64,000 nucleotides of DNA from Vicugna pacos (taxonomy: Eukaryota > Chordata > Mammalia > Artiodactyla > Camelidae), in the NCBI RefSeq assembly GCF_048564905.1, contig NC_133006.1:22846001-22910000 (forward strand). The letters run 5' to 3'. The notes beneath the pieces were generated by a model that was not told the origin of the DNA, did not search any database, and saw only the letters and a list, made by a program, of their open reading frames with translations. The position numbers were made by a program, and so were the translations under genes. This document shows positions 1-10,064 of the stretch, piece after piece (the stretch's first letter is position 1; every line of letters begins with the position of its first letter).

Positions 1-384
1 GCCCACTGTTATATATTCATCGAGTGATGAAAGTATTCTTACTACTGCGACCAAGGGGATACACCTTATGGTACCGCTAGAAGCAGTGGTGTGAGATCCT
101 CCAATTCATTGTTTGTGGCTGCTTTGTATCACTTAGATGTCATGAAAACCCAATTGAACGTACAGATTAAGTAAAGGAAAAGTACTTACTGCATCTTCCA
201 AACTCAAGCAGAAAAGCCAAATTGTATCTAAAGGGATAAGGGACATTAGATAGCTTAGCACGGGAAATGCTATTAGTAAAAAACAAAGTTCTCAGTCAAG
301 AATATTCATTCATTTTATCTTTGTTTTCATTTTGAGGGAAACATTTTTCGGGTAAAACTGAGCTCTGAACCACTGGACATGTAC

Positions 385-386
<2 letters not shown>

Positions 387-422
<36 letters not shown>
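387..422 (+). repeat. (GT)18 microsatellite before E1, unit 1
   Basis: A pure GT tract ends 147 bp before E1. Lengths in units 1-7 are 36, 38, 38, 38, 30, 22 and 26 nt (the others at 8332-8369, 16293-16330, 24254-24291, 32218-32247, 40149-40170 and 49053-49078). Confidence 0.95.
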
Positions 423-425
<3 letters not shown>

Positions 426-568
426 ACTTCATGCAATGGTATCTGATTGTGTGTATCTGTGTGCACATCCACGTGGGTTCAAATTGAAATATAAATTCTG
501 TGTTAAATGTGAATTACTTTTCCATTTTTACATTATATTTACATTGATCTCTCCATTTTATTTTTCAG

Positions 569-589
569 AAAGACCTCAGAAAACAGTAG
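569..589 (+). CDS. Mini-exon E1, unit 1 (ERPQKTV)
   Basis: A 21-nt internal exon candidate. The acceptor is ttttatttttcag and the donor gtaagt, a near-consensus pair. Phase 1-1: the preceding exon's last G plus AA makes the first codon E, then RPQKTV, and the last base G starts the next codon. Basic heptad, net +1. A (TG)18 tract ends ~147 bp upstream of the exon. The exon is identical in all seven units. No function is inferred. Confidence 0.68.
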   Translation, partial: KDLRKQ

Positions 590-2096
590 GTAAGTTTTCA
601 AAAGATCTGTTTCTCCTAACCTCATGTGAATGATGGTTTGTCACTGAATTAACAATTCCTGCCCTTTAATCTGTGTCTATCTGTTGTCTCGCTCTTCTCA
701 TGGATGCCTACCTTTCCCTCACATTAAATGTTCATGCAATTGTTTCTTAAGTTACCTTAAGTTAACTTCCTTTCAATTTCCCAACCTTCCATTATTTTCC
801 ATTCCTTCTTTTTTTATTCCATACCGTTCCTTCCCTATGACATTGGCTTTTTCTGTTTTCTGGAGACTTACAATAGGTTTCCTGAGAAGTTGGTGAGATG
901 AAAGGCATTAGGTTGATAAGCACATTGTGTTTGTCTTTATGAAACACGTCCCAACACAGAAACTCTGTAACATATACCAAGTTGAAGAGACTATTGCTTT
1001 GCCAATGATATTTCCCCAAACATTTAGCAGTGACAGAAGGTGTCTGTCATGTGAGTGATGTTTACCATCCATTGTCCTCTCAAATAAGACTTAATATCAG
1101 TCATCAGCTATTGTGAATTTGGGGCTTTTTTATCCACTGCTCTTTAATATGTTATCGAAGCATTTCCAGGTTTAGCAATAATTTTACGTGATTCTCCTGG
1201 GAAAATTTTAATCTACAATGATACTGCTTTTTCTATTTTTGCATTTTCAATAATACAATTTTAATTGTGTCAAATTGAATTTCCTGATAAATAATGGTAG
1301 AAGGACTTCTAGTTCAGGAAAAGCTCTCTTAAAATATATCTCTAAAATATCAGTTTTCATTTTGCATGAGAGGCAATTACCTAATATGATGTTAAAGACT
1401 TTCATAATACAAAATAGTTTTTTTATGGCACTATAGTTGATTTTCAATACTGTAATTTCTTCACCAGTATAGCAAAATGATTCAGTGATATATACACGTA
1501 TAATGAGTGGTGGGAATGTGTATTGGTGGAGACACTATGGGAGACACTATGAAGGTTCCTTTAAAAACTGAAAATAGAGATAGCATAAGATCTTGCAATC
1601 CACTCCTATGCTGAGTTATAGACCGTAACTGTGGTGATTATAGACTTCACCATAGAAGTTCTCTTCATTTCATTTCCCACTTGAAAGTACTATTAGCTGA
1701 TTATATCTTAAAAATGAATAATGAGAAACTAACTAAGAATAAAAGTGATTAAACTTTTTCAAAAGATTACCTCTGGAACTAATGTTCCTACAATTCTCTC
1801 TCAGTGTAGTGAAATGATTCAGTTTATGCCTCTCTCTGTTTCTGGAGAACATCCTTGAGCAAAAGTGTGGGTTTCATCTCTCGGTTCTCAGAGTGTGTGT
1901 GTGTGTGTGTGTGGGTGTGTGCACGAGCGCGCTCCTGTTTGTATGTACGTTTTCTATATGTGTGCTACTGTTTTGTGTATTTCTGGTTTTGAATAAGATT
2001 CAGTTTGATTTTAAATATAAATTTTAAAATAATTTTCAATTCTCTTTTTCTTTCTTTCTTGGATCTTTTCATAGATCTTTTCGTTTTGTTTTTCAG
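590..2096 (+). other. Intron E1-E2 (representative, unit 1)
   Basis: About 1.5 kb of AT-rich intron with no exon candidate that meets the phase rule. It contains a (TG)n tract near 1894-1912 and a pyrimidine-rich stretch before E2. The part at 660-900 resembles the sequence after E2, E3 and E4 (cctgcc...tctcatggatg), which marks the older module duplication. The equivalent intron in units 2-7 is the same. Confidence 0.6.
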
Positions 2097-2117
2097 ATGA
2101 ACTACGAAGACAATATG
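2097..2117 (+). CDS. Mini-exon E2, unit 1 (DELRRQY)
   Basis: A 21-nt phase 1-1 exon candidate between ttttgtttttcag and gtaaat. The ATG at its start is not in the reading frame and is not a start codon. It encodes the charged heptad DELRRQY, which resembles a heptad/coiled-coil segment. It is identical in units 1-5 and 7, changed in unit 6, and has a diverged relative DELQKRV at 63085. A shorter (TG)n tract lies ~200 bp upstream. Confidence 0.7.
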
Positions 2118-2345
2118 GTAAATTTTTTAATGCCTTTTTAATGCCATACCTTTCTAACTATTTCTAACTTTTCCTACCTTTCTATCTATATAAAAGTTCC
2201 TGGCACATCCTTCTCCTCTTCCCTCTCCAATATTTTGGATAAGGACCACTCTCATATTAATGTCTTCCTTCTATATTTCCTATTTCACTCCCTAATTCTC
2301 CTTGTTTTTCACTGCATGCCTTTTATTTCTTTTTTTTTTTTTCAG

Positions 2346-2401
2346 TTCTTCAGATACTTGCCCTGATTGATTATTATTTTTGTAGAAATGTCTGGCATTA
2401 G
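2346..2401 (+). CDS. Possible alternative 3' terminal exon (VLQILALIDYYFCRNVWH-stop)
   Basis: A strong poly-T acceptor ending ttttttcag is followed by a phase-1 frame reading VLQILALIDYYFCRNVWH then TAG. AATAAA lies at 2585-2590. If used, it would end the message with a hydrophobic 18-residue tail. The same frame is open in the unit-6 copies (for example ALQRLALIDYYFCRDVWH) but not in the diverged copy near 56030. The downstream sequence is equally conserved, so purifying selection is not shown. Equivalent positions exist in units 2-5 and 7. Confidence 0.25.
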
Positions 2402-3412
2402 GCGGGTCACTACATCACTTCCATTCTATATATGTTTTCTGGCAAATGACCACTGAGGTAGAATTTCCATCACCTTTCAACTTCTGGGGAGAATAACTAT
2501 GCAACTGAAGGTGATCCAACTTAAGTGAAAAGAAGACTCCAATTTGCCGAGTAAAATTTCTCAACCTTCTGATCTTTCAAGGACAATAAATTGATGTCAT
2601 TCTTGGTCAAGTGTGAGCTCTAAGCTAATTCTACAGTTCACCTTGATCATATTACCCAATAGTTCCCAAGTATACAAATGTATTACCTAACATTTTGTGA
2701 CCTCTTTTCTTTCAAAATTATTAGCTCTGCAAAATGTAATTTTTCTTAATGAGTTTAGAGGGACTTTACCTGCTAAGGGAAGGGCATTTCATTACATATC
2801 TATCATTAATAAAATGTTATTTCATTAATGTGAGAAGTGAAGTTTGGGGGAAAATTTTTTAAAGTTTTTCAGAAAACACTGATTTAAACAATAATTTTTT
2901 ACCTCCTCTATCCTCTTGAGATTTTCCATCTACACTTTTGTTTCAGGAGAAATTCAGTTTAGCCATGTATCTCTTCACAGTTTATAGGAGGCTCAAAGTG
3001 GTGACTGTTCCATTAGCCCCTGTGCACAGCAGGGCCCTTTACCGTATGTTTTCTCATCACTTTTTAAGTATATCTTCCCTATCTTCCTTTACGTTAGTAT
3101 TTTATTTTGAACAAACCTAGAAGAGCCAACACAGCCCAATAGGAACTCCGATTCTACCTCCTCTTATGGAAAAGTTTCCAATCTTAGATCCTTTGCAAAA
3201 TAGAAGTTATGGAATTAAAACTACAACACTTCTCATTGGCTATATGGACTTCAAACTTTAAGGCTTGAAATCTCATAAATGTACGCTCATTTGAACCTAA
3301 GAGAAAACTAAGTAAATACAATATATTTTTGAAGCCCTCGCTTCCTCCCTTCCTGACATTATCATCTTACATGGAATGAGTTGCTGTTTTCTTATTTTCA
3401 TTGACGGATCAG

Positions 3413-3440
3413 TGTGAAGAGGGTAAAGTCATGGCTCATA
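3413..3440 (+). pseudogene. Decayed E5-like mini-exon site
   Basis: tgtgaagagggtaaagtcat here aligns with tgtgaagaagaaaatggtaa of E5, and the following actgtgtgctagagcatgct aligns with the sequence after E5. Read in phase 1 it meets a stop at once and has no matching donor, so it is a remnant. It recurs in the other units. Confidence 0.5.
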
Positions 3441-4365
3441 AGGTATTTCACTGTGTGCTAGAGCATGCTTTCATTTGTTTCTTGTACCTTTGCCTTCAAT
3501 ACTCAATTTCCCTATTCCCCAACACCATTGTACATAGGGCTTACGTGTCTGTCTTCCTGTTTAGTCTTTCCAAATGAAGTTTGCCTTCTCCATTGTTTTT
3601 TAATTTCTCCCATTAGCACTTCTGTGATTTCTCTTCTGGATACTATCTAGGCAGAATTTTTTTGTCACTAAATGTTACTAATAATGCATTTCAATGATTT
3701 GCCTTTTCCAAGCTTGTGAAGTGTGAGTTTTCTCCAATATATTCTCAGTCCTTGATATACAAATGCTTTCAAACTAACATTTGGTACTTAAACTCCATCT
3801 TTTCATGGGTTTTTATTAAGACATGCCTCAGTAGGCTTTAGCTACAATAGAATGTCATATCACATGAAGTTATTTATTGATCGGTTGAGAGAAATGTGAA
3901 TAGAATCATCCAGGAAAAGATCCCTGAATTTCCTCTACAAGACTGGTTCATGATGTTAATTCAATGTACATGTCTTCTTCACACAACTTAGGTATTACAA
4001 TAATGAAGTTGACTGCATACATGTATTAACAGGCAAAGAAGTATTATAGGTAATAAGCCAAATAATAATAGCTCTAGTAATGTCAAAATAAAGGACATTT
4101 TAAAAATGTGCACTTCAGAACTGTTACTACGATACTTTTCCTTAAATTAGATGATATTTATTTTTATTCCTATTCTCCTTTGGGAGAATGTTTTCTTGAC
4201 AAAATCAGCTCTGATTCACTGTGTGTATGGTGTGTGTGTGCCCCTCTGTGTGCGTGTACCTGCATTCAGATAATTTAACTTTATATGTATATATTTTGTA
4301 ACAACTTTGGTTTCCTGGTTTTCCATTTCCATATTATTGACATTAATCTTCCATTTTTTTTAAAG

Positions 4366-4425
4366 AACCTCAGGGAAGACATGATAAGTATTCTAAAAAC
4401 TCTGTTCACAGGATTCTAAAAAATG
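4366..4425 (+). CDS. Mini-exon E3, unit 1 (60 nt)
   Basis: The longest exon of the unit, 60 nt, phase 1-1, between ttttttttaaag and gtaagt. It encodes EPQGRHDKYSKNSVHRILKN. Its first 18 nt correspond to the 18-nt exon at 58041. The remaining 42 nt look like a duplication across the old donor: the internal motif ATGataagtattctaaaaac recurs 42 bp later as ATGgtaagtattctaaaaac, which is now the real donor. Basic, about +3. Identical in units 1-5, diverged in unit 7, absent from unit 6. Confidence 0.68.
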
Positions 4426-5663
4426 GTAAGTATTCTAAAAACTGTAGAATCCCTTTTTCACAGCTGATTTCTTGGGCCCTTAACATTCCCAGTACTTAAT
4501 CCCTGTGCTTTTCTTTGTCTTTCCCTTCTCCTGGATGTCGACCTTTACCTCTCCCAATTTTAGGTATGGACCTCCCCATAAAATGTTCTCTCCATCTAGT
4601 CTCCACTTGTACAATCCATTTCAAGTCCTCATTTTTCCATCCTATTATCATTTCTTTCCTGTTAACAATACCTTTGTGTGTTTTTACATACTGTTTACAA
4701 ACTCTCTAAAAAGTTGATGAGATTATGGACATTAGTATGAAAGGCAATGAATTCCGCTCTGTTTAGCTTCCAGGAAACATCCCTAGTTAGGATCTCCATT
4801 ACTTTCCAATTTCAATGGCCCACATTTGTTTTGATAATACTTCCCCAAAGCTGCAGAGATCAGAGAAGATGCCTAAGAGGCTGGGTGAAATTCACCTATT
4901 AATTTTCGCTTCAAAGCCTGTGTAAATTCTCCTCTCTCTCCTTCTTGAGGCACATTCCTCCACTGTGCTTCAATACATATCCTAGCACCCTTAGGTTTAA
5001 GAATATCTCCAGTAGTGTTCTTGGAAGTTTTTCTTTCATCTTTTTCTTCTTTGTTTTTTGTTTTGCACTTTGAATGACACAATGAACACCTCAACAACCA
5101 GAAACCTGTTTGATGTTTACAAAAGAAGTTTAAATAGTAGGAAATGTTCAATTGTTTCTCTCTCTCTCTCAATTCTCGTCTCTTGATGTGAAAGATAAGG
5201 AAATCATTGCCCTGGAAAGTTTCCAAAGAATTTTTTTAAAACAATTGGATAATATTTTTAAATTTTAATATCTTTTCATGACAGTTTTCAGTGATAAGCA
5301 TTACTTTTAAAATAATAGAATTCAGGCATATATCAAATTAATGTACATAGCAAGATTTACAAGACTGTCATTACAGGTAGCTTGGGGGAAGATGGGTGCC
5401 ATTACTCTGTCCTTCCTCATATCTTTCCAACTACCTCTCTTCTGAATGAGTTGGTGTTTGTTTTCTATGAGTCCTGAAAAACGACAAAGTTCCGATGCAA
5501 GACCAATGATGTGTAGCACTTTTATCCCTGAGAGAGGGCGCCAATAGCTCTTAGGTATTACAATATGTATAGGTATTACGTGATACCATTTTCACTCTTA
5601 TTCTTTCTGACACACAGCATATATAGAAGACCAACAATATTTCCTCTTCCTGGTGAAATGATC

Positions 5664-5713
5664 TTTGAATCTGCTGGGTCCAGTGCTCTTTGAATCTCCT
5701 GGGTCCAGTGCTC
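5664..5713 (+). repeat. 25-bp direct duplication in intron E3-E4
   Basis: tttgaatctcctgggtccag plus tgctc is present twice in tandem in units 1-4 (the first copy in unit 1 has one change) and once in units 5 and 7. It is a useful marker for unit history. Confidence 0.9.
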
Positions 5714-5835
5714 AGAAATATGTGTCAGTTAGGACCCCTCAGAAATGTATTGCAGTGTTTGAAAATTTAAAACTCCTCTCTTTCTGACATTCTCTCCTCA
5801 TTTTGAGGGAATTGTTTATTTTTTCACTTAAACAG

Positions 5836-6017
5836 TAACTGTCCTGGTAGTAGCTCACAGTGAAAAAGAATATGAAAATGAATACATGTATATTCAGGTA
5901 TGACTGAAAAATTGTGGTGAACACCAGAAATTGACTCAACATTGAAAACTGTCTATAACTCAATAAAATTAAAAAAAAAAAGGACAGTAACTGTGAGGAG
6001 AAGAAAGCAAATCTAGT
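5836..6017 (+). pseudogene. Decayed E5-like mini-exon site split by L1
   Basis: Removing the L1 and one target-site copy leaves an acceptor-like cacttaaacag followed by sequence resembling E5 (tgtgaggagaagaaagcaaa). No donor GT follows. The uninterrupted diverged relative is near 58926. Present in units 1-5 and 7. Confidence 0.5.
5843..5983 (+). mobile_element. L1 3' end, 5'-truncated, unit 1
   Basis: About 141 bp ending in ctataactcaataaaatt and an A-run, flanked by the perfect 11-bp duplication acagtaactgt at 5832-5842 and 5984-5994. It matches the 3' end of artiodactyl-type L1. It was copied along with the unit. The insertion is older than the split of unit 7 from the others and younger than the 58.9-kb relative, which lacks it. 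Confidence 0.85.
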
Positions 6018-6820
6018 TATTGTTTATCCCTGTCTATCTGGTCATGCTTTCACTGTTTATTGGAATCTTGTCTGCAATGCTCAATTGCCATCTTATGCAT
6101 ATATATTGCATCAAATGCAATATACACATATACTTGTATGATTTTGACTCATCTATTCACTTTTCAGTGGATGTTTGGCAAATTAATTAGTTATACAGTG
6201 TTCCCCATTGGTACTTCTGTGACTGGTCCTGCTGCATCAGTCTCTGTAGACATTTTCTTCCTCTCTAGTTAATGCCAGTAATCACATACCTCTGAAGCAC
6301 CATCATTTTAAGATCTGTAATGTTTGAGAGACATACAAGCCCTGTAACTTAGAATTTGTGTCACTGGCAATGACTATTTCATTTCCCTTTGTCTCTTGAG
6401 ATTTAATTCACGTGCCCTTCATTTAGGCATGAGTTGAAATAGAAACCCACAAATACAGGGTGATGTGTTCATCGACTGACATAAAAGTGAATAGAGAGAC
6501 TCAGTACATACTGTGTGTAATCTCTAGTAGGGTTTTCTAGTCTTCTAATTCAGCGTTTGTGTCCAGTTTATTGAACATAGCTACCCTGATCCCTGAACAC
6601 ATGTAGTAGCAGCCAAACAGCTTATAATACCTGACAAAATAAATAATGAAAGCCTAATGTCAAAATATTTAATAACTTTTAAAAGGTAACCCCCAGGACT
6701 AACACTCCTAACATTCTCTCTCAATGTGGAAAAATCACTCAGTTTAAGCCCCTGTCCGTTTCTGGAGAATACTTTTGCACCAAGTGAGGATTTGGTGACT
6801 GTGGATGTGTGGGCGTGAGA

Positions 6821-6844
6821 GTGTGTGTGTGTGTGTGTGTGTGT
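6821..6844 (+). repeat. (GT)12 microsatellite before E4, unit 1
   Basis: A GT tract ~178 bp before E4, 24 nt here and 32 nt in units 2 and 3. Equivalent tracts are present in units 4-6 but nearly lost in unit 7 (near 55475). Confidence 0.95.
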
Positions 6845-7021
6845 TTCTGTGAATATTTATTCCTGTGACTATAGGCCTGTTCCATGTATGTTTCCCTGTT
6901 TTTTGTGTGTGTACCTGACTACTAAACATTTAGTTGTCAGTGCGAAAGCTTGAACAAAATTGAATTCTATTTGTTTTTCTTTCTTTTGATATTTCCTTGG
7001 ACTTTTCATTTTGTTTTTCAG

Positions 7022-7042
7022 CTGTTTCCGGAAAACCAGTCG
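7022..7042 (+). CDS. Mini-exon E4, unit 1 (AVSGKPV)
   Basis: A 21-nt phase 1-1 exon candidate between ttttgtttttcag and gtaact. It encodes AVSGKPV. It is preceded by a (TG)n tract (6821-6844). Identical in units 1-6. Unit 7 has DVSKKPI, and a deeper relative at 59912 has DAHGKTL. Confidence 0.68.
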
Positions 7043-7486
7043 GTAACTATTCTCGCATTCTTTGCCCCATAACCCTTTAAATGAGTGCTAACTTTCCTGC
7101 CTTTGTATCTACATGCCACCAATTGGCTCATCCTTCTCTTCTTCCCTCTCCAATATCTGGATCTCAACTACACCAATATCAATTTCTTCCTTGTCTTCTT
7201 ACCGATTTCACCAATTCCCTTTTATCCTTTTGTATTAGAAACGTTTTCTCCTCTGTAACCGTTAGGGGTGTTTGTTTCTTTTGGGATGTCCCTCTATGTC
7301 CCTTTGACATGAGGAGGTGTATGGGAGTGAAATACACTTTGACTGGGCAGATGGTCTCTGAAATTTGCAGTTTCAATTCTCAGAAGACAAGTCTCAGAAA
7401 CAGCTATGGAAATGCTTGAAAATTTGTCCTTTTGCTTTCTGACACTGTGTCCCATTTTGAGTGAAAGATTTCTTTCTTTCCTTTAG

Positions 7487-7513
7487 TTAATGACAAATGT
7501 GAAGAAGAAAATG
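7487..7513 (+). CDS. Mini-exon E5, unit 1 (VNDKCEEEN)
   Basis: A 27-nt phase 1-1 exon candidate between tctttctttcctttag and gtaagt. It encodes the acidic nonapeptide VNDKCEEEN with the only Cys of the 50-residue repeat. It is 444 bp after E4. Identical in units 1-6. Two decayed relatives of this site occur elsewhere in the unit (near 3413 and near 5836/5995). Confidence 0.68.
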
Positions 7514-8329
7514 GTAAGTCTCATGAATGTACCTCTCTGTGTACCTAAGCATGGTTTCAAATGTACTTATGCCTTTCACTTCAGCTTCCAAGGATCATGT
7601 TTCTCAACTCCGATATGTGCTTCTTTTACATGACTTCCTCTCCAGTCTTACTTTGCAACTGAAGTTTCCCTTCTCATTGGCTATTTAATTATCCCCGAAA
7701 ATTGCTCTTTGATTTGTCCTGTAATTGCAATGTTTGCAGATATTCCTTTGGAGTCAATAACTTTTACTATTATATATACCTTTGGAGTAATGGCTTTTCT
7801 GAGTGGCTGAAGTGAAACTTTTTCCGAGACATGCTCAGGTCATTTGATTTAGGCTCACTTCACTGTCATTTACTACTTTTTTTTTCCTTTTCATGGAACT
7901 TAGTTAAAATTTTCATTTAGGCATAGTTGAAAGAGAAATTCACACGCCCACTGTTATATATTCATCGAGTGATGAAAGTATTCTTACTACTGCGACCAAG
8001 GGGATACACCCTATGGTACCGCTAGAAGCAGTGGTGTGAGATCCTCCAATTCATTGTTTGTGGCTGCTTTGTATCACTTAGATGTCATGAAAACCCAATT
8101 GAACATACAGATTAAGTAAAGGAAAAGTACTTACTGCATCTTCCAAACTCAAGCAGAAAAGCCAAATTGTATCTAAAGGGATAAGGGACATTAGATAGCT
8201 TAGCACGGGAAATGCTATTAGTAAAAAACAAAGTTCTCAGTCAAGAATATTCATTCATTTTATCTTTGTTTTCATTTTGAGGGAAACATTTTTCGGGTAA
8301 AACTGAGCTCTGAACCACTGGACATGTAC

Positions 8330-8372
<43 letters not shown>

Positions 8373-8515
8373 ACTTCATGCAATGGTATCTGATTGTGTG
8401 TATCTGTGTGCACATCCACGTGGGTTCAAATTGAAATATAAATTCTGTGTTAAATGTGAATTACTTTTCCATTTTTACATTATATTTACATTGATCTCTC
8501 CATTTTATTTTTCAG
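7514..8515 (+). other. Intron E5-E1 across the unit boundary
   Basis: About 1.0 kb linking E5 of one unit to E1 of the next. It holds the unit-boundary motif and the (TG)n tract before E1. No other element seen. Confidence 0.6.
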
Positions 8516-8536
8516 AAAGACCTCAGAAAACAGTAG
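8516..8536 (+). CDS. Mini-exon E1, unit 2 (ERPQKTV)
   Basis: Same sequence and splice sites as E1 of unit 1, phase 1-1. Confidence 0.65.
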   Translation, partial: KDLRKQ

Positions 8537-10043
8537 GTAAGTTTTCAAAAGATCTGTTTCTCCTAACCTCATGTGAATGATGGTTTGTCACTGAATTAAC
8601 AATTCCTGCCCTTTAATCTGTGTCTATCTATTGTCTCGCTCTTCTCATGGATGCCTACCTTTCCCTCACATTAAATGTTCATGCAATTGTTTCTTAAGTT
8701 ACCTTAAGTTAACTTCCTTTCAATTTCCCAACCTTCCATTATTTTCCATTCCTTCTTTTTTTATTCCATACCGTTCCTTCCCTATGACATTGGCTTTTTC
8801 TGTTTTCTGGAGACTTACAATAGGTTTCCTGAGAAGTTGGTGAGATGAAAGGCATTAGGTTGATAAGCACATTGTGTTTGTCTTTATGAAACACGTCCCA
8901 ACACAGAAACTCTGTAACATATACCAAGTTGAAGAGACTATTGCTTTGCCAATGATATTTCCCCAAACATTTAGCAGTGACAGAAGGTGTCTGTCATGTG
9001 AGTGATGTTTACCATCCATTGTCCTCTCAAATAAGACTTAATATCAGTCATCAGCTATTGTGAATTTGGGGCTTTTTTATCCACTGCTCTTTAATATGTT
9101 ATCGAAGCATTTCCAGGTTTAGCAATAATTTTACGTGATTCTCCTGGGAAAATTTTAATCTACAATGATACTGCTTTTTCTATTTTTGCATTTTCAATAA
9201 TACAATTTTAATTGTGTCAAATTGAATTTCCTGATAAATAATGGTAGAAGGACTTCTAGTTCAGGAAAAGCTCTATTAAAATATATCTCTAAAATATCAG
9301 TTTTCATTTTGCATGAGAGGCAATTACCTAATATGATGTTAAAGACTTTCATAATACAAAATAGTTTTTTTATGGCACTATAGTTGATTTTCAATACTGT
9401 AATTTCTTCACCAGTATAGCAAAATGATTCAGTGATATATACACGTATAATGAGTGGTGGGAATGTGTATTGGTGGAGACACTATGGGAGACACTATGAA
9501 GGTTCCTTTAAAAACTGAAAATAGAGATAGCATAAGATCTTGCAATCCACTCCTATGCTGAGTTATAGACCGTAACTGTGGTGATTATAGACTTCACCAT
9601 AGAAGTTCTCTTCATTTCATTTCCCACTTGAAAGTACTATTAGCTGATTATATCTTAAAAATGAATAATGAGAAACTAACTAAGAATAAAAGTGATTAAA
9701 CTTTTTCAAAAGATTACCTCTGGAACTAATGTTCCTACAATTCTCTCTCAGTGTAGTGAAATGATTCAGTTTATGCCTCTCTCTGTTTCTGGAGAACATC
9801 CTTGAGCAAAAGTGTGGGTTTCATCTCTCGGTTCTCAGAGTGTGTGTGTGTGTGTGTGTGGGTGTGTGCACGAGCGCGCTCCTGTTTGTATGTACGTTTT
9901 CTATATGTGTGCTACTGTTTTGTGTATTTCTGGTTTTGAATAAGATTCAGTTTGATTTTAAATATAAATTTTAAAATAATTTTCAATTCTCTTTTTCTTT
10001 CTTTCTTGGATCTTTTCATAGATCTTTTCGTTTTGTTTTTCAG

Positions 10044-10064
10044 ATGAACTACGAAGACAATATG
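10044..10064 (+). CDS. Mini-exon E2, unit 2 (DELRRQY)
   Basis: Identical to E2 of unit 1, with intact cag acceptor and gtaaat donor. Confidence 0.66.

Larger units (their letters stand above)
2118..4365 (+). other. Intron E2-E3 (representative, unit 1)
   Basis: About 2.25 kb. It contains a possible alternative terminal exon at 2346-2401 with an AATAAA at 2585, a decayed E5-like site near 3413, and a short (TG) run near 4228. Otherwise nothing recognised. Units 2-5 and 7 have the same arrangement. Confidence 0.55.
4426..7021 (+). other. Intron E3-E4 (representative, unit 1)
   Basis: About 2.6 kb holding the 25-bp direct duplication (5664-5713), the L1 3' end (5843-5983) placed in a decayed E5-like site, and the (TG)n before E4. 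The remaining sequence is plain AT-rich intron. Most of it is missing from unit 6. Confidence 0.6.
1..7945 (+). repeat. Tandem unit 1 (7945 bp)
   Basis: First visible copy of the ~7.95-kb head-to-tail unit, defined here from the motif gcccactgttatatattc. The window opens exactly on this motif, so the true array edge is unknown and probably lies further left. It carries exons E1-E5, one L1 3' end and several (TG)n tracts. Private variants include a missing tct in the gtttgagagac motif near 6323, a c in gaactccgattc near 3149 (shared with unit 6) and the shortest (TG)n before E4. Confidence 0.95.

Noticed and set aside
436-633. Recurrent 60-117-residue open frames on both strands, such as those at 436-633, 4873-5226 and 7081-7419 and their copies in every unit
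   Set aside because: They recur only because the 8-kb unit recurs. They cross the mini-exon splice sites, start at arbitrary ATGs, have skewed intron-like composition and match no family I know.
2940-2996. Additional mini-exon at 2952 (after tttgtttcag) or at 2978-2997 (after ctcttcacag, before gtgact)
   Set aside because: The first has no donor in phase. The second is 20 nt, not a multiple of three, and its diverged counterpart near 56645 has another length.
5624-5658. Additional mini-exon catatatagaag... between gacacacag and gtgaaa
   Set aside because: It is 35 nt, would break the frame, and its donor is changed to gtaaaa in other units without other support.
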